From assembly GCA_001942415.1 (NCBI GenBank), contig MKJX01000202.1, forward strand, positions 1-43,832: a DNA stretch of 43,832 bases. Direction: 5' to 3'. Position numbers and translations under genes: made by a program. The notes under the pieces were generated by a model. It ran no database searches. It was not told the origin of the DNA and was given only the letters and a program-made list of their open reading frames with translations. This DNA comes from Pseudonocardia sp. CNS-139 (GTDB lineage: Bacteria; Actinomycetota; Actinomycetes; Mycobacteriales; Pseudonocardiaceae). Positions 1 to 9,412 of this stretch are shown here, one piece after another (the first letter of the stretch is position 1; the number at the start of each line of letters is the position of its first letter).

Positions 1-583
1 CGACGGATACCGCGGCTCGTTGATCTTCTCCCCCACCGACACCACCACCGGCAACTCCGCGGTCAGCACCGTCACCCCGTCATCGGTCTCCCGGCGCACC
101 GTCACCGACGAGCCGTCCAGGGTGATCTCCCGGGCATGGGTGAGAGCGGGCAGACCGAGCACGTCGGCCACCATCGCCGGGACCGCCGCACGCACGCCCG
201 TCCGACGCCTCGTTCCCCGCGATCACCACGATCGAACCCCACCGTGCCCACCACCTTGGCCAGCGCTTTGGCGGTGCCACCGCGTCCGAGCCGCGCAACG
301 CCGTGTCCGACAGGTGCACCGCCCTGTCCGCACCCATCGACAGCGCCTTACGAATCGCATCCGACGCCCGGTCCGGACCCATCGTCACCACCGTCACCAC
401 CGAGTCGACCCCCGAGCCGTCGTGCGCCTCCTTCAACTGCAACGCCGCCTCGACCGCACGCTCGTTGATCTCATCCAGCACCGCATCCGACCCGTCCCGG
501 TCCAACGTCCCATCCGAACCCGACAACCTCCGCTCCGAGTAGGTGTCGGGCACCTGCTTGACCAGAACCACGATGTTCAACAC
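1..583 (-). CDS. etfB: Electron transfer flavoprotein beta subunit, partial (frameshifted)
   Basis: This is the N-terminal two thirds of an EtfB, which with EtfA takes electrons from acyl-CoA dehydrogenases. The opening residues NIVVLVKQVPDT, the stretch VLDEINERAVEAALQLKE, AIRKALSMGADRAVHL and the AMP/FAD-loop segment VIAGNEASDG are classic for the family. The gene runs off the left edge; its last visible part reads VVSVGEKINEPRYPS in frame. The likely start is TTG at 583, four bases after GGAGG. Frame changes occur near 276, 232 and 203, each explained by one or two lost bases with no stop codons. It lies 46 bp downstream of an acyl-CoA dehydrogenase on the same strand, fitting its role as electron acceptor. 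Confidence 0.88.
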
Positions 584-629
584 GCCTCCAGAAACGAGAT
601 GGGCTGCTCACGGCTGCCGGTCGGGACGG

Positions 630-1784
630 TCATCGGTCCAGCCCCCGCCCCTTGACCAGCTGGGCTGCGATGACGTTGCGCTGGATCTCGTTCGTACCCT
701 CGCCGACGATCATCAGCGGGGGGCCCGGAAATAGCGTTCGACGCGAACTCGGCCGAGTAGCCATAGCCGCCGTGGATCCGGACGGCATTGAGCGCGACCT
801 CCATGGCGACCTCACTGGCGAACAGCTTGGCCATGCCGGCCTCCATGTCGGCCCGCCGGCCGCTGTCGTAGCGCTCGGCCGCGTGGAGTATCAGCTGCCG
901 GGCCGCGGTGAGCTTGGTGCCCATGTCGGCGAGATAGTTCCCGATCGCCTGGTGCTGCCAGATGGCCTTGCCGAAACTCTCCCGCTCCTGGGCGTACCGG
1001 AGCGCGTCGTCGAATGCGGCGCGGCCCACGCCGAGCGCACGGGAGGCGACCTGTATCCGACCGCACTCCAGCCCCTTCATCATCTGGCTGAAGCCCTTGC
1101 CCTCGGTTCCGCCCAGCAGCGCGCTCTCGGCGACGTGGAGATCGTCGAAGACGATCTCGCAGGACTCGACCCCCTTGTAACCGAGCTTCGGGAGGTCTTT
1201 CGAGACCGTCAGGCCGGCACCGTGCTCCACCAGCAGAATGGAGACTCCCTTGTGCCGGGGCTCGGCGTGCAGGTCCGTCTTGCAGAGAAGCGCGATGAGG
1301 CCCGAGCGGCGCGCGTTGGTGATCCAGGTCTTCGCCCCGTTGACGACGTAGTGGTCACCTCGCTTCTCGGCCCGCGTCGTGAGGCCTGCAGGTCGGACCC
1401 GCCTCCCGGCTCGGTGAGCGCCATGGTGGCCCGGATCTCACCGGTTGCCATCGCCGGCAGGTATCGGTCCTTCTGCTCCTGCGTGCCGAAGTCCACCAGC
1501 AACTTCGCGACGACCGTGTGCCCGCCCATGGCGCCTGCGAGACTCATCCAGCCGCGGGCGAGCTCCGCGGTGACCAAGGCGTAGCAGTGCATCGACACGT
1601 GCGCCTCGCCCCACGGCTCCGGGACGGCGAGGCCGAAGATGCCCATTGCCTTCATCTGCTCGATCAGTTTCGCCGGGTACTCGTTCGCGTGCTCCATGTC
1701 CCGCACGACCGGACGGACCTCACGGTCGACGAAATCGCGGACCGTGTCGACGATGGCCTTTTCCTCGGCTGACAGGACGCCCAT
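630..1784 (-). CDS. Acyl-CoA dehydrogenase (frameshifted)
   Basis: FAD-dependent alpha,beta-dehydrogenation of an acyl-CoA, passing electrons to ETF. About 385 residues after repair, the normal family length. Visible marks: N-terminal helical domain (VRDFVDREVRPVVRDME), substrate/FAD motif MALTEPGGGSDL, the WITNA-type strand, C-terminal helices (ALRYAQERESFGKAIWQHQAI), GGYGYSAEF, and GEGTNEIQRNVIAAQLVKGRGL, which carries the usual catalytic Glu of the EGT motif. Frame breaks near 1385, 750 and 727; three lost bases leave the total length divisible by three. It sits between a CoA-transferase gene (27 bp gap) and etfB, so the three probably form an operon. Substrate unknown. Confidence 0.9.
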
Positions 1785-1811
1785 CCCGCAGCTCCTCTCG
1801 ATTCCTGAGGG

Positions 1812-3018
1812 TCAGATGACCGACTTGCCACGGAGGGTGGCGATCTCGGCGTCCGACCGCCCGAGCTCCCGAAGGACGGCCTCGGTGTGTGCACCGAGAG
1901 CCGGGACCGGCCCCATCACCGGTTCGACCCCGGTGAGATCGGCGGGCGGCCGAAGCGCGGCGATCTCCCCGCCGGGCACGGAGACGGATCGCCAGCGGTG
2001 GCGACCGGCGAGCACCGGGTGGTCGAGAAAGCTCTCGACGTCGTTGATACGGGCGCTCGCCACTCCGGCCCGATCGAGCACCTCGACCGCTGCCGCCGTC
2101 GCCGACCTCGCCAGTCCGGCCGAGATCAGGTCGTCCAGGGCCTCCCGGTGTGCCACCCTGGCGGAGTTCGTGGCGAACCGCGGATCGTCGGCGATGGCCT
2201 CGTCGCCGAGGACCACTCGGCACAGCGACCGCCACTCACGATCGTTCTGCACCGCGAGCAGCACGACTCCGTCCGATGTGGCGAACGGACCGTAGGGCGC
2301 GATGGTCGCGTGCCGTGCACCCGAGCGCGCCGGCTGGCGCCCGCCGTACCTCGTGTAGTACGCGGGCGCGCCCATCCACTCGGCCAGCGCTTCGAACAGC
2401 GACACCTCCACCGCGGACACCACGCCGGTCGTCGCCCGGCGCAGCAGCGCGGTGAGCACTCCGGAGTAGGCGTACATCCCGGCGGCGACGTCGCGACCGA
2501 GATGCCGGCCTTCGCCATCGAATCGGGCCCCCCGGTCACGGACAGCAGGCCGGCCTCGCACTGCACGAGCAGGTCGTACGCCTTGCGGGAGGCCCACGGG
2601 CCGTCGCTGCCCCATCCGGAGATCGTGCAGGTCACGAGATGGGGATGGGTCCGGGCGAGCGACGCCGCGTCGATGCCGAGCCGGCCCCCGGCGCCGGGCG
2701 CGAGGTTCTGCACGAGAACGTCCGCGCGGTCCAGCAGCTCGACGAGGATGCTCCGTCCCTCGTCCGACTTCAGGTCGAGCGTGACGGACTCCTTGGAGCG
2801 GTTGAGCCACACGAAGTAGCTCGAGTCGCCGTGGACGGTCTCGTCGTACCGCCGGGCGAAGTCCCCCTCGCCCGGGCGTTCGATCTTGATGACCCGGGCG
2901 CGAGGTCGGCGAGCTGGCGTGTGGCGAACGGCGCCGCGACAGCCTGCTCGACGCCGACCACGGTGATCCCGTGCAGCGGGGCGGACGCCGCGGAGTCACC
3001 GGCGACGGGCACCGTCAT
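1812..3018 (-). CDS. CaiB/BaiF (family III) CoA-transferase (frameshifted)
   Basis: A formyl-CoA-transferase-type enzyme of about 402 residues, moving CoA between acids. The order of motifs is typical: TVVGVEQAVAAPFATRQLADL at the N-terminus, IKIERPGEGDFAR, SSYFVWLNRSKESVTLDLKS, VLVQNLAPGAGGRLGID, ISGWGSDGPW, then a C-terminal ARINDVESFLDHPVLAGR block. Frame breaks near 2902 and 2494 need one base each. The ATG at 3018 overlaps the stop of the upstream hydratase gene in ATGA, supporting translational coupling. Together with hydratase, acyl-CoA dehydrogenase and etfB it looks like an acid-activation and beta-oxidation operon; the acid is not identifiable. Confidence 0.88.
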
Positions 3019-3944
3019 CCCAGCCTCGCCGTGGCGACGAGCGACGGCGCCTGGCCCGTTGCGCCGACCGCGACCTCGACGAGGTCGCCGTCCCGCCGGC
3101 CGGCGCTCGTCAGCAGCACAGGAGCGAAGACCGGCCGGGTCAGCCGGTAGTCGAACGACACGACGCGTTCGTCGGGGGCGTGCCGTCTCGGCAGTTCGAG
3201 CGCCAGCAACGCGAGCAGCGGTCCCTGCACGACGAGCCCGGGGTGGCCCTCGACCTCCGTCGCGTAGGGCCGGTCGTAGTGGATGCGGTGGCTGTTGTAC
3301 GTCAGCGCGCTGAAGCGGAAGAGCAGTACCGGGTCGGCCATGGTGTCGAACCGCCAGTCCGGAGACCTCGGCGCAGACCCCGCGTCCGCGGACGGAGACG
3401 GTTGGCGCCCCGACCCGGCCGGCGGACCCGAGCGGTAGACGAGGTCCTGTTCCTCCTCGGCCACTGCCACGCCGCCGATCGCCAGCTGATGGTGCACGGT
3501 CACGAAAGCGAGCTCACCGCTGCGGCCGCTCTTGACACGCACGGCGCTCACCCGGGAGCAGCAGTCGAGCCTCGACCCGACGGTGACCGGGCCGAACTGC
3601 CTGAGCCGCCCGCCGGCGAACATTCGACGGCGGTTCGGGATCGGGGGGAGCAACGCGCCACGGGCCGGGTGCCCGTCCTCCCCGACCTCGGTCGCCGTGC
3701 AGTGGTCCACCAGCGTCAGCCAGTGCCACAGGGGCGGCAGCGGCCGGCCGTCGAGCAGTACAGGCGCCTCCTGGTCCAGCGCCGCGGCGAGTGCTGTGGC
3801 CGGCCACGGGTCGACGCGCCGCGAGGTGCGGCGTTCCTCCGGCGCCCAGCCCTGGAGCAGCCGCGCGAGGCCGGTTCTCGCGAGATCGGACTCCGTCGCG
3901 GCAGATCGACCCTGGTCGCCGGCGCCGCCTTCTGCTCGGCTCAC
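3015..3944 (-). CDS. MaoC/FAS1-like dehydratase (HTD2 type, fused two-hotdog)
   Basis: Roughly 309 residues, intact. The N-terminal half (DPWPATALAAALDQ, LPPLWHWLTLVDHC, NRRRMFAGGRLRQFGPVTVG) is the FAS1-like dehydratase hotdog; the C-terminal half has FRFSALTYNSHRIHYDRPYA followed by GHPGLVVQGPL, the catalytic R-hotdog with the Asp/His-type hydratase signature seen in mesaconyl-C4-CoA hydratase-like proteins. It should hydrate a 2-enoyl-CoA. I prefer GTG 3944 because an upstream in-frame ATG at 4004 would leave only 26 bp to the divergent LysR gene; neither start has a strong ribosome site. Downstream coupling to the CoA-transferase is through ATGA. The same function occurs as two separate genes at 9409-10471. 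Confidence 0.82.
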   Translation of the reverse strand: MSRAEGGAGDQGRSAATESDLARTGLARLLQGWAPEERRTSRRVDPWPATALAAALDQEAPVLLDGRPLPPLWHWLTLVDHCTATEVGEDGHPARGALLPPIPNRRRMFAGGRLRQFGPVTVGSRLDCCSRVSAVRVKSGRSGELAFVTVHHQLAIGGVAVAEEEQDLVYRSGPPAGSGRQPSPSADAGSAPRSPDWRFDTMADPVLLFRFSALTYNSHRIHYDRPYATEVEGHPGLVVQGPLLALLALELPRRHAPDERVVSFDYRLTRPVFAPVLLTSAGRRDGDLVEVAVGATGQAPSLVATARLG

Positions 3945-3971
3945 CGGTGCATCATGCTGAGTAATGGAAGC

Positions 3972-3986
3972 GAGCGTAAAATGCTC
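3972..3986. promoter_or_regulatory. Candidate LysR operator in divergent promoter
   Basis: The 86-bp gap between the hydratase gene and the LysR gene contains GAGC-N7-GCTC, an inverted repeat with an AT-rich centre unlike the surrounding GC-rich DNA. LysR-type regulators usually bind such dyads in divergent promoters. Only position and symmetry support this. Confidence 0.35.
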
Positions 3987-4030
3987 TCTCGTGATATCGG
4001 GCATGCAGGCCCGGCATGGCAGGAGCCGAT

Positions 4031-4984
4031 ATGGATCTCAGGCAGCTCAGCGCGGTCGTCATGGTGGCCGAGACCGGCAGCGTCACGCGCGCGGCGACCC
4101 TCCTGCACCTCGTGCAGCCCGCGGTCACGAGGCAGATCCGCGGCCTCGAAGCGGAACTCGGTGTCACGCTCTTCGAACGCAGCAGGACGGGCATGCATCC
4201 GACCGAGGCGGGCACGATCGTCGTGGAGCGCGCCCGCCGGGCGCTGTCCGAGCTCGAACGCGCGCGCGCCGAGATCCGCCCCGTTGCCGGACGGATCCGG
4301 GGAATCGTGACGGTGGGCATCCTCGACAGCCTCTCCGCCGAGATCGCCGAGCCGCTGGTCCGCACGGTGACATCCGAGCATCCCGACATCCGGCTGCGAC
4401 TGCTCACCGGCTATTCCGGGCACGTGAAGGAGTGGCTCGACGCCGGGACCGTGGACGTCGCACTCCTGTACGGGCTCACCGCCGCGGCAGCGCCGCACGT
4501 ACGCCCGCTCATCGAGGAAGCCCTGTGGGCGGTGGCTCCTCCGGGCGCATGGCCGGACCAGCGCCCGAACGTCCCGTTCGGCGAGCTCGCCGCCCACCCC
4601 CTCGTGATGCCCGCTGCGCCGCACGGTCTGCGCACGGTCATCGACGAGGCGGCCGCGCGGGCGGGGATCGAGCTCACGCCCGCCGTCGAGACGAACACCA
4701 TGCAGGTCCAGAAGCTGCTCGTCGCGTCCGGCGTCGGCTGGTCGATCCTTCCCCGGATCGGGGTGCTGAACGACATCGTGCGAGGTCACCTCAGCGGCGC
4801 ACCGTTGTGCGACCCTGCCGTCCACCGTTCGGTCGTGCTGGCCCGAGCCGCGTCGAGCCGGGTGCCCCCGGCGGTCGAGGTCGTCACTCACGAGATCGAG
4901 CGGCTGATCCGGATGCTTCAGCTGGAGGCGCAGTCCGATCCGGAGCCACCGTCGGCAGCGAGCGCTGGGGGGACGGCGGTGTGA
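4031..4984 (+). CDS. LysR-family transcriptional regulator
   Basis: Intact, 317 residues, the standard LysR length. The winged-helix DNA-binding domain is residues 1-60 (MDLRQLSAVVMVAETGSVT, then RAATLLHLVQPAVTRQIRGLE, ELGVTLFERSRTGMHPTEAG), followed by the linker helix and a periplasmic-binding-like effector domain to about residue 295. The ATG at 4031 has AGGAG seven bases upstream, better than the in-frame ATG at 4016. It is divergent from the hydratase/CoA-transferase/dehydrogenase/etfB operon and probably controls it, with a CoA thioester or free acid as possible effector (inference). It ends 37 bp from the convergent MmgE/PrpD gene. Confidence 0.93.
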   Translation: MDLRQLSAVVMVAETGSVTRAATLLHLVQPAVTRQIRGLEAELGVTLFERSRTGMHPTEAGTIVVERARRALSELERARAEIRPVAGRIRGIVTVGILDSLSAEIAEPLVRTVTSEHPDIRLRLLTGYSGHVKEWLDAGTVDVALLYGLTAAAAPHVRPLIEEALWAVAPPGAWPDQRPNVPFGELAAHPLVMPAAPHGLRTVIDEAAARAGIELTPAVETNTMQVQKLLVASGVGWSILPRIGVLNDIVRGHLSGAPLCDPAVHRSVVLARAASSRVPPAVEVVTHEIERLIRMLQLEAQSDPEPPSAASAGGTAV

Positions 4985-5021
4985 GCCCGAGCCGGCGGGC
5001 GCCATGGCCCTGCCGGACACC

Positions 5022-6406
5022 CTAGGGGCGCGCCAGCGCCGTCAGCTCCCCGATGTCGTCGAGCGACTCGATCGCCGCGACGACGTCGATCGCCTCGCGC
5101 GCCCGGCGCGCCCCGATCGTCGGCGTCGCCAGCTCCGTGAACTTCGCGGCGAACGCATCGTGCCGGCCCGCGACCTCGGCGGCCGGGATCGGGACGTACG
5201 GGTCCACGCTCGCCGTCCGGCGCCGCCCGTCTGCGAACGTCACGACGACCTCCGCCGCACCGCCGACGGAGAGCCGGGTGGACGGGGTGATCCGCACCAG
5301 CCCTCGCGCGCGGACGTTGACGGGGTCGGACACCGCCTCGTCGGTGAACCCGGCGGGACCGGTGCCGCGTCCGGCGAGCACCAGGGCGGTCGCGTGACGC
5401 AGGCTGAACTTCCCCTCCAACCCGGTCCGGGGCTCCGGGATCGCGCACATGTCCAGCAGGTCCTCGGCGACGGCGACGTCGACACCCGCAACGTCGTCCA
5501 GCGCGGGCAGGTCGTCGCCCAGCGCGGCCCGGACGGACTCGATCGCCGCGTGCGTGCCGCCGCAGGACGCGTGGAACTTGAACAGCACCTGCGTGACGGC
5601 GTTCTCCTCGCCGAGAGTCGTCCGCGCCCGCTCGAGGTCGAAGTCCTGCGGATCACCGTGGGTGCGGACGAATCCCTGGTGACCCTCGATCGCGTCGTCG
5701 GGCGCGGTGAACCCGCGCGCGGCCAGGTCGGCGGCGAGCAGGCCGTTCGCGGCGGCCTTGCCCGCGTTGAGATGCTTCGCCATGCTCCCGAAGCTGATCT
5801 TGAGACCGGCGGCCTGCATGGCGGCCAGTCCCAGCGCCCGCACGTATCCCTCTCGGTCCAGGCCGATCAGGCGGGCACAGGCGACGGCTGCGCCGAAGGC
5901 GCCCACCGTCCCCGTGGCGTGGAAGCCCCGCCGGTACGCGCTCCAGCCCGCCGCATGGCTGATCCACCCCATGGCGTCGTAGCCGGCGAGGAGGGCCTCG
6001 CACGTCCGGCGGCCGCCGGCGCCGATCCGCTCGGCGAGCGCGAGGACGGCCGGCACGACGGCGACCGAGGGATGGATCCCGCCGAGGCCCATGTCGTCGA
6101 AGTCCAACGCGTGCCCGGCGACGCCGTTGACCAGGGCCGCCTGCCGGGCGCTCATCCGCTCCGCGCGCCGACGACGGTGCTCTGCGGGTTGCCGCCCTCC
6201 TCCAGGAGGACCTCTCGGAGCAACGACGCCGACGGCTCTCGCGCACCCGCGATCGCGACGCCCAGCCAGTCCAGGACGGCCAGCCGGAGCACCGCGACGG
6301 TGGACGCGCCGGTCGTGGCGAGATCGGCGGCCAGCGCCCGGTCGACGACGTGGTCGCGCAGGCGGCCGGGTACCGGCCGAGGCGCCGCCGCGGTCAGGCC
6401 AGCCAC
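5022..6406 (-). CDS. MmgE/PrpD family protein (frameshifted)
   Basis: About 461 residues after adding one base near 6162. MmgE/PrpD proteins include 2-methylcitrate dehydratase and related isomerases or hydro-lyases. Diagnostic blocks are LAVLDWLGVAIAGA, ALVNGVAGHALDFDDMGLGGIHPSV with the acidic DFDD and HP, LLAGYDAMGWISHAAG, GFHATGTVGAFGAAVACARLIGLD, FGSMAKHLNAGKAA and KFHASCGGTHAAIESV. The start is taken as GTG 6406, overlapping the end of the upstream acyl-CoA dehydrogenase gene; no ATG is available nearby. It likely acts on a hydroxy- or tricarboxylate-like intermediate of the same pathway, but homologues are diverse and the substrate cannot be read from sequence. Confidence 0.88.
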
Positions 6407-7660
6407 AGTTCGGCTCCCTCCTTGAAGATCGCCCGCTGGATGAGAATGCGCTGGATCTCGTCGGTGCCCCCACCGATCCGCCCGTGCCGGATCTGGTGGT
6501 ACCAGTGCGGGATGGGGAAGTCCATCGCCTCCCCGATGCCGCCGAAGATCTGCATGATCTTGTCCATCGACCGGTGTCCCCAGTTCGCGCCGACGAGCTT
6601 CGCCATCGCGGCGTACGCGCGCACATCCTCGCCCCGGTCGGCCCGCGCCGCGCACTCGTAGGAGATCGCGCGGATCGACTTGATGTCCACCAGGACGTCG
6701 ACGAGCATCCATTGGATCGCCTGCCGCTGGCTCAGCGGCTGGCCGAACGTCGTGCGGGACCGCACGTAGTCGGTCGCCATCTCCAGGCTCCTGCTCAGGA
6801 ACCCGGTGGCCATCGAACCGCGGGTCAGGCGATCCTGGATGGCGAGGAAGTGCTGGCCGAGGGCGAAGCCGCCGCCGACCTCGCCGAGCACGGCGCTCGC
6901 CGGCACCCGCACGTCGTCGTAGAAGACGGAGAACTGGTGCGGCCGGATCGACTGCCAGGTGCGGAGCGGTTTCGTGCTGATCCCGGGCGTGTCGGCGTCG
7001 ACGATGAACATCGTGATCCCGCCACGCGAGCCCTTCTCCGGGTCCGTCACGGCGAGCACGAGGTGGAAGTCGGCGGTCTCGCGCCCGAGATGAACGTCTT
7101 GGACCCGTTGACGACCCAGGTGTCGCCCTCGAGCACCGCACGCGTGGCCATGCCACCGGGGTCCGAACCGCACCCGGCTCGGTCTGCGCGTAGCAGCAGG
7201 TCTTCTCGCCGCGCATCTGCGGCAGGAGGTACTTCTCCTTCTGCTCCTCGTCGCAGTGGTAGAGCACGTTCACCACGTTGACGATCGGCAGCGGGACGAT
7301 GCTCCGGTTGATCTCCTCCTCGAGCACGAACGCCCCGAGGATCCCCATCCCCATGCCGCCGTACTCCTCGGGCAGCAGCGCCGTCGCGAGGCCGCTCGAC
7401 TCCGCCACCGCGCTGAGCCGATCCCAGTCGGCCTGCTCCAGCGTGCCGTCGACGAGGGACTCCACACTGATCCCGCCCTTGCCTCCGCCCCGTGGCCAGT
7501 CGGGGTTGTTGGCCAGGAACTTCGACTCCAGCGGGATGCACTCACGGTTCACGATCTCGCGCGTCAGCTTCTTCAGCTCGACGAGCTCGGGCGGCAACGA
7601 GAACAGCGTGTCCGGCAGGGTGTAGTTGACCTTCTGTGTCCGATCGATAACGGAGGGCAC
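6394..7660 (-). CDS. Acyl-CoA dehydrogenase with GGGT motif (frameshifted)
   Basis: About 422 residues once one base is restored near 7170 and one near 7080. Family motifs: EEYGGMGMG, CYAQTEPGAGSDPGG, WVVNGSKTFISGA, ADFHLVLAVTDP, FYDDVRVPASAVLGEVGGGF, SRTTFGQPLSQRQAIQWML and FGGIGEAMDFPIPHWYHQIR. The C-terminal motif is IGGGTDEIQR: the Glu of the usual EGT catalytic motif is Gly here, so the base must come from elsewhere or the reaction differs. GTG 7660 is the likely start without a clear ribosome site. It is divergent from the aldehyde dehydrogenase gene across a 207-bp gap holding two shared operators, and overlaps the MmgE/PrpD start. Confidence 0.88.
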
Positions 7661-7741
7661 GGGTGTTCACCACGATCGCGGTCGGTCCAGCACGGCTGGA
7701 GGCGGCTTCGTCGGGCCCGCGGGACGGGCCACGCCAGGAGC

Positions 7742-7757
7742 GTAACCGAATAGTTGA
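7742..7757 (+). promoter_or_regulatory. Shared 16-bp operator, site A1
   Basis: GTAACCGAATAGTTGA, a member of the nYAACCRnnYnGTTGA family found nine times in this window. It lies in the divergent promoter of the acyl-CoA dehydrogenase (start 7660) and aldehyde dehydrogenase (start 7868) genes. Confidence 0.75.
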
Positions 7758-7775
7758 AGTCGGCAACCGGCCTCG

Positions 7776-7804
7776 TTGACAGTCAGATAACCGGATGGTT
7801 GACT
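7776..7804 (+). promoter_or_regulatory. Candidate sigma-70-like promoter of aldehyde dehydrogenase
   Basis: TTGACA at 7776-7781, then 17 bp, then TTGACT at 7799-7804. The same arrangement recurs upstream of the GMC oxidoreductase and second P450 genes. The -35 hexamer is perfect; the -10 is weak, so the -10 assignment is uncertain. Operator A2 covers the spacer and -10, as expected for repression. Confidence 0.5.
7787..7802 (+). promoter_or_regulatory. Shared 16-bp operator, site A2
   Basis: ATAACCGGATGGTTGA with a perfect AACC-N4-GGTT core. It lies between the candidate -35 and -10 elements 66 bp upstream of the aldehyde dehydrogenase start. A weaker half-matched copy with a 6-bp rather than 5-bp gap between its half-sites occurs between A1 and A2 at about 7764-7779. 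Confidence 0.78.
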
Positions 7805-7867
7805 CCGGCTCGGCTGGGCCGCCCAACCCAGCAGCGATTCCGCGCGGACGAGAGTCGAGGCCAGTCG

Positions 7868-9412
7868 ATGCCACAGGTGCAGCACGAGGACGTGAGGCGC
7901 TGGCGGAGCCGGTTCCCGCCGGAGATGGACCGGGACTACCCCATGCTCATCGACGGCGCACAGGTCGTCGGCGACGACGGCTCGGGCTTCGCGATGGTCG
8001 ACCCGTACGAGGACACCGCGTGGGGTCGGGCCTACCGGGGCACCGCGATGCACGTGGACCGGGCGGTGGCCGCGGCCCGTCGCGCCCTGGAGGAGGGCGA
8101 GTGGGCGCGCGCCACGCCCGCCGACCGGTCGCGGCTGCTCCGGGCGCTCGCCGACCTGGTCGACCGGAACGCGACGGAACTGACGTTCGCGCAGATCCAC
8201 GAGAACGGCAAGCTGATCGGCGAGATGTCCGCGGGCGTCGCCGGCCTCGCGATGCACGCGCGCTACGTCGCCGATCTCGTCGACTCCCGCCACGACGTTC
8301 CGGTCGACACCGGGATGCCGAAGCTGTCGGCGACACTGACCCACGGGCCGGTCGGCGTGGTCGCCGCCGTGACGCCGTGGAACTCGCCGCTGACCCTACT
8401 GGCGTGGAAGCTCCTCCCCGCGCTCGGCGCGGGCTGCACGGTGGTGGTGAAGCCGTCGGAGGTGACGCCCACGTCCACCCTCCTGCTGGCACAGCTGTGC
8501 CTCGAGGCCGGCTACCCACCGGGTGTCGTGAACGTGGTCACCGGCTTCGGCACACCGACCGCGCAGCACCTGGTGGAACACCCCGGCGTCGACAAGATCG
8601 CGTTCACGGGCTCGACGCGGACCGGGCAGACCGTCATGCAGGCGGCTGCGGGCGGGCTGAAACGCCTGACCCTCGAGCTGGGAGGCAAGTCGCCCCAGAT
8701 CGTCCTGAAGGACTGCGATCTCGACCGCACCGTGCACGGGGTCATGTCCGGGGTGTTCGCGGCGACCGGGCAGACCTGCCTCGCCGGCTCCCGCGTGATC
8801 GTCGAGGACGCGATCTACGACGACTTCGTGGCGCGCCTGGGTGCCGCGGCTTCTGCCTTGACCATGGGCGACCCGCTCGACCCGGGCGTCGACGTCGGCC
8901 CGCTGGCCAACCGGCGCCAGCTGGCCACGGTCCTGGAGTACATCGAGGTCGGGCGGGCCGAGGGCGCGGTCGTCGCGGCCGGCGGCCGGCGCGCCGCGGG
9001 AACCCCCGAGCTGGAACGCGGGTACTTCGTCGAGCCGACCGTGTTCGCCGACGTGAACCCGTGCACCAGGATCTCCCGCGAGGAGATCTTCGGCCCGGTC
9101 GTCACGGTGTCGAGGTGCGCATCGGAGGCCGAAGCGGTCGCGATGGCCAACGACACGGAGTTCGGCCTCGCCGCCGGCGTGTGGACCGAGGACGCGCAGG
9201 CCGCCGCACGCGTCACGGAACGGGTGCGGGCCGGCACCGTGTGGGTCAACACCTACCGGGTCGTGCACTACGCCGTGCCGTTCGGGGGCGTCGGGATGAG
9301 CGGCCTCGGCCGCGAGCTCGGCGCCGATGCACTGGCGGCCTACTCCGAGGTCAAGTCCGTGTGGACCGACCACGGCAACCCCCAGACGTTCGGGCGAGGG
9401 CAGGGGACGTGA
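7868..9412 (+). CDS. NAD(P)-dependent aldehyde dehydrogenase
   Basis: Intact, 514 residues, ALDH superfamily; oxidises an aldehyde to its carboxylate. Seen in order: substrate/Rossmann entry GVVAAVTPWNSPL, KPSEVTPTSTLLL, ITFTG-like KIAFTGSTRTGQ, the catalytic Glu motif LELGGKSP near residue 270, the nucleophile motif GQTCLAGSRV near residue 303, EEIFGPVVTV, and the C-terminal PFGGVGMSGLGRELG. The ATG at 7868 has GAGG upstream. It opens a plus-strand operon running to the cupin at 13827 and is followed by a GTGA overlap with the next gene. Two shared operators lie upstream. It could take the aldehyde made by the GMC oxidoreductase or a P450 (inference). Confidence 0.93.
   Translation: MPQVQHEDVRRWRSRFPPEMDRDYPMLIDGAQVVGDDGSGFAMVDPYEDTAWGRAYRGTAMHVDRAVAAARRALEEGEWARATPADRSRLLRALADLVDRNATELTFAQIHENGKLIGEMSAGVAGLAMHARYVADLVDSRHDVPVDTGMPKLSATLTHGPVGVVAAVTPWNSPLTLLAWKLLPALGAGCTVVVKPSEVTPTSTLLLAQLCLEAGYPPGVVNVVTGFGTPTAQHLVEHPGVDKIAFTGSTRTGQTVMQAAAGGLKRLTLELGGKSPQIVLKDCDLDRTVHGVMSGVFAATGQTCLAGSRVIVEDAIYDDFVARLGAAASALTMGDPLDPGVDVGPLANRRQLATVLEYIEVGRAEGAVVAAGGRRAAGTPELERGYFVEPTVFADVNPCTRISREEIFGPVVTVSRCASEAEAVAMANDTEFGLAAGVWTEDAQAAARVTERVRAGTVWVNTYRVVHYAVPFGGVGMSGLGRELGADALAAYSEVKSVWTDHGNPQTFGRGQGT

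Noticed and set aside
7764..7779. A third full operator between A1 and A2 (CAACC...GTTGA)
   Set aside because: The gap between its half-sites is 6 rather than 5 bp, so I count it as a degenerate or half site only.
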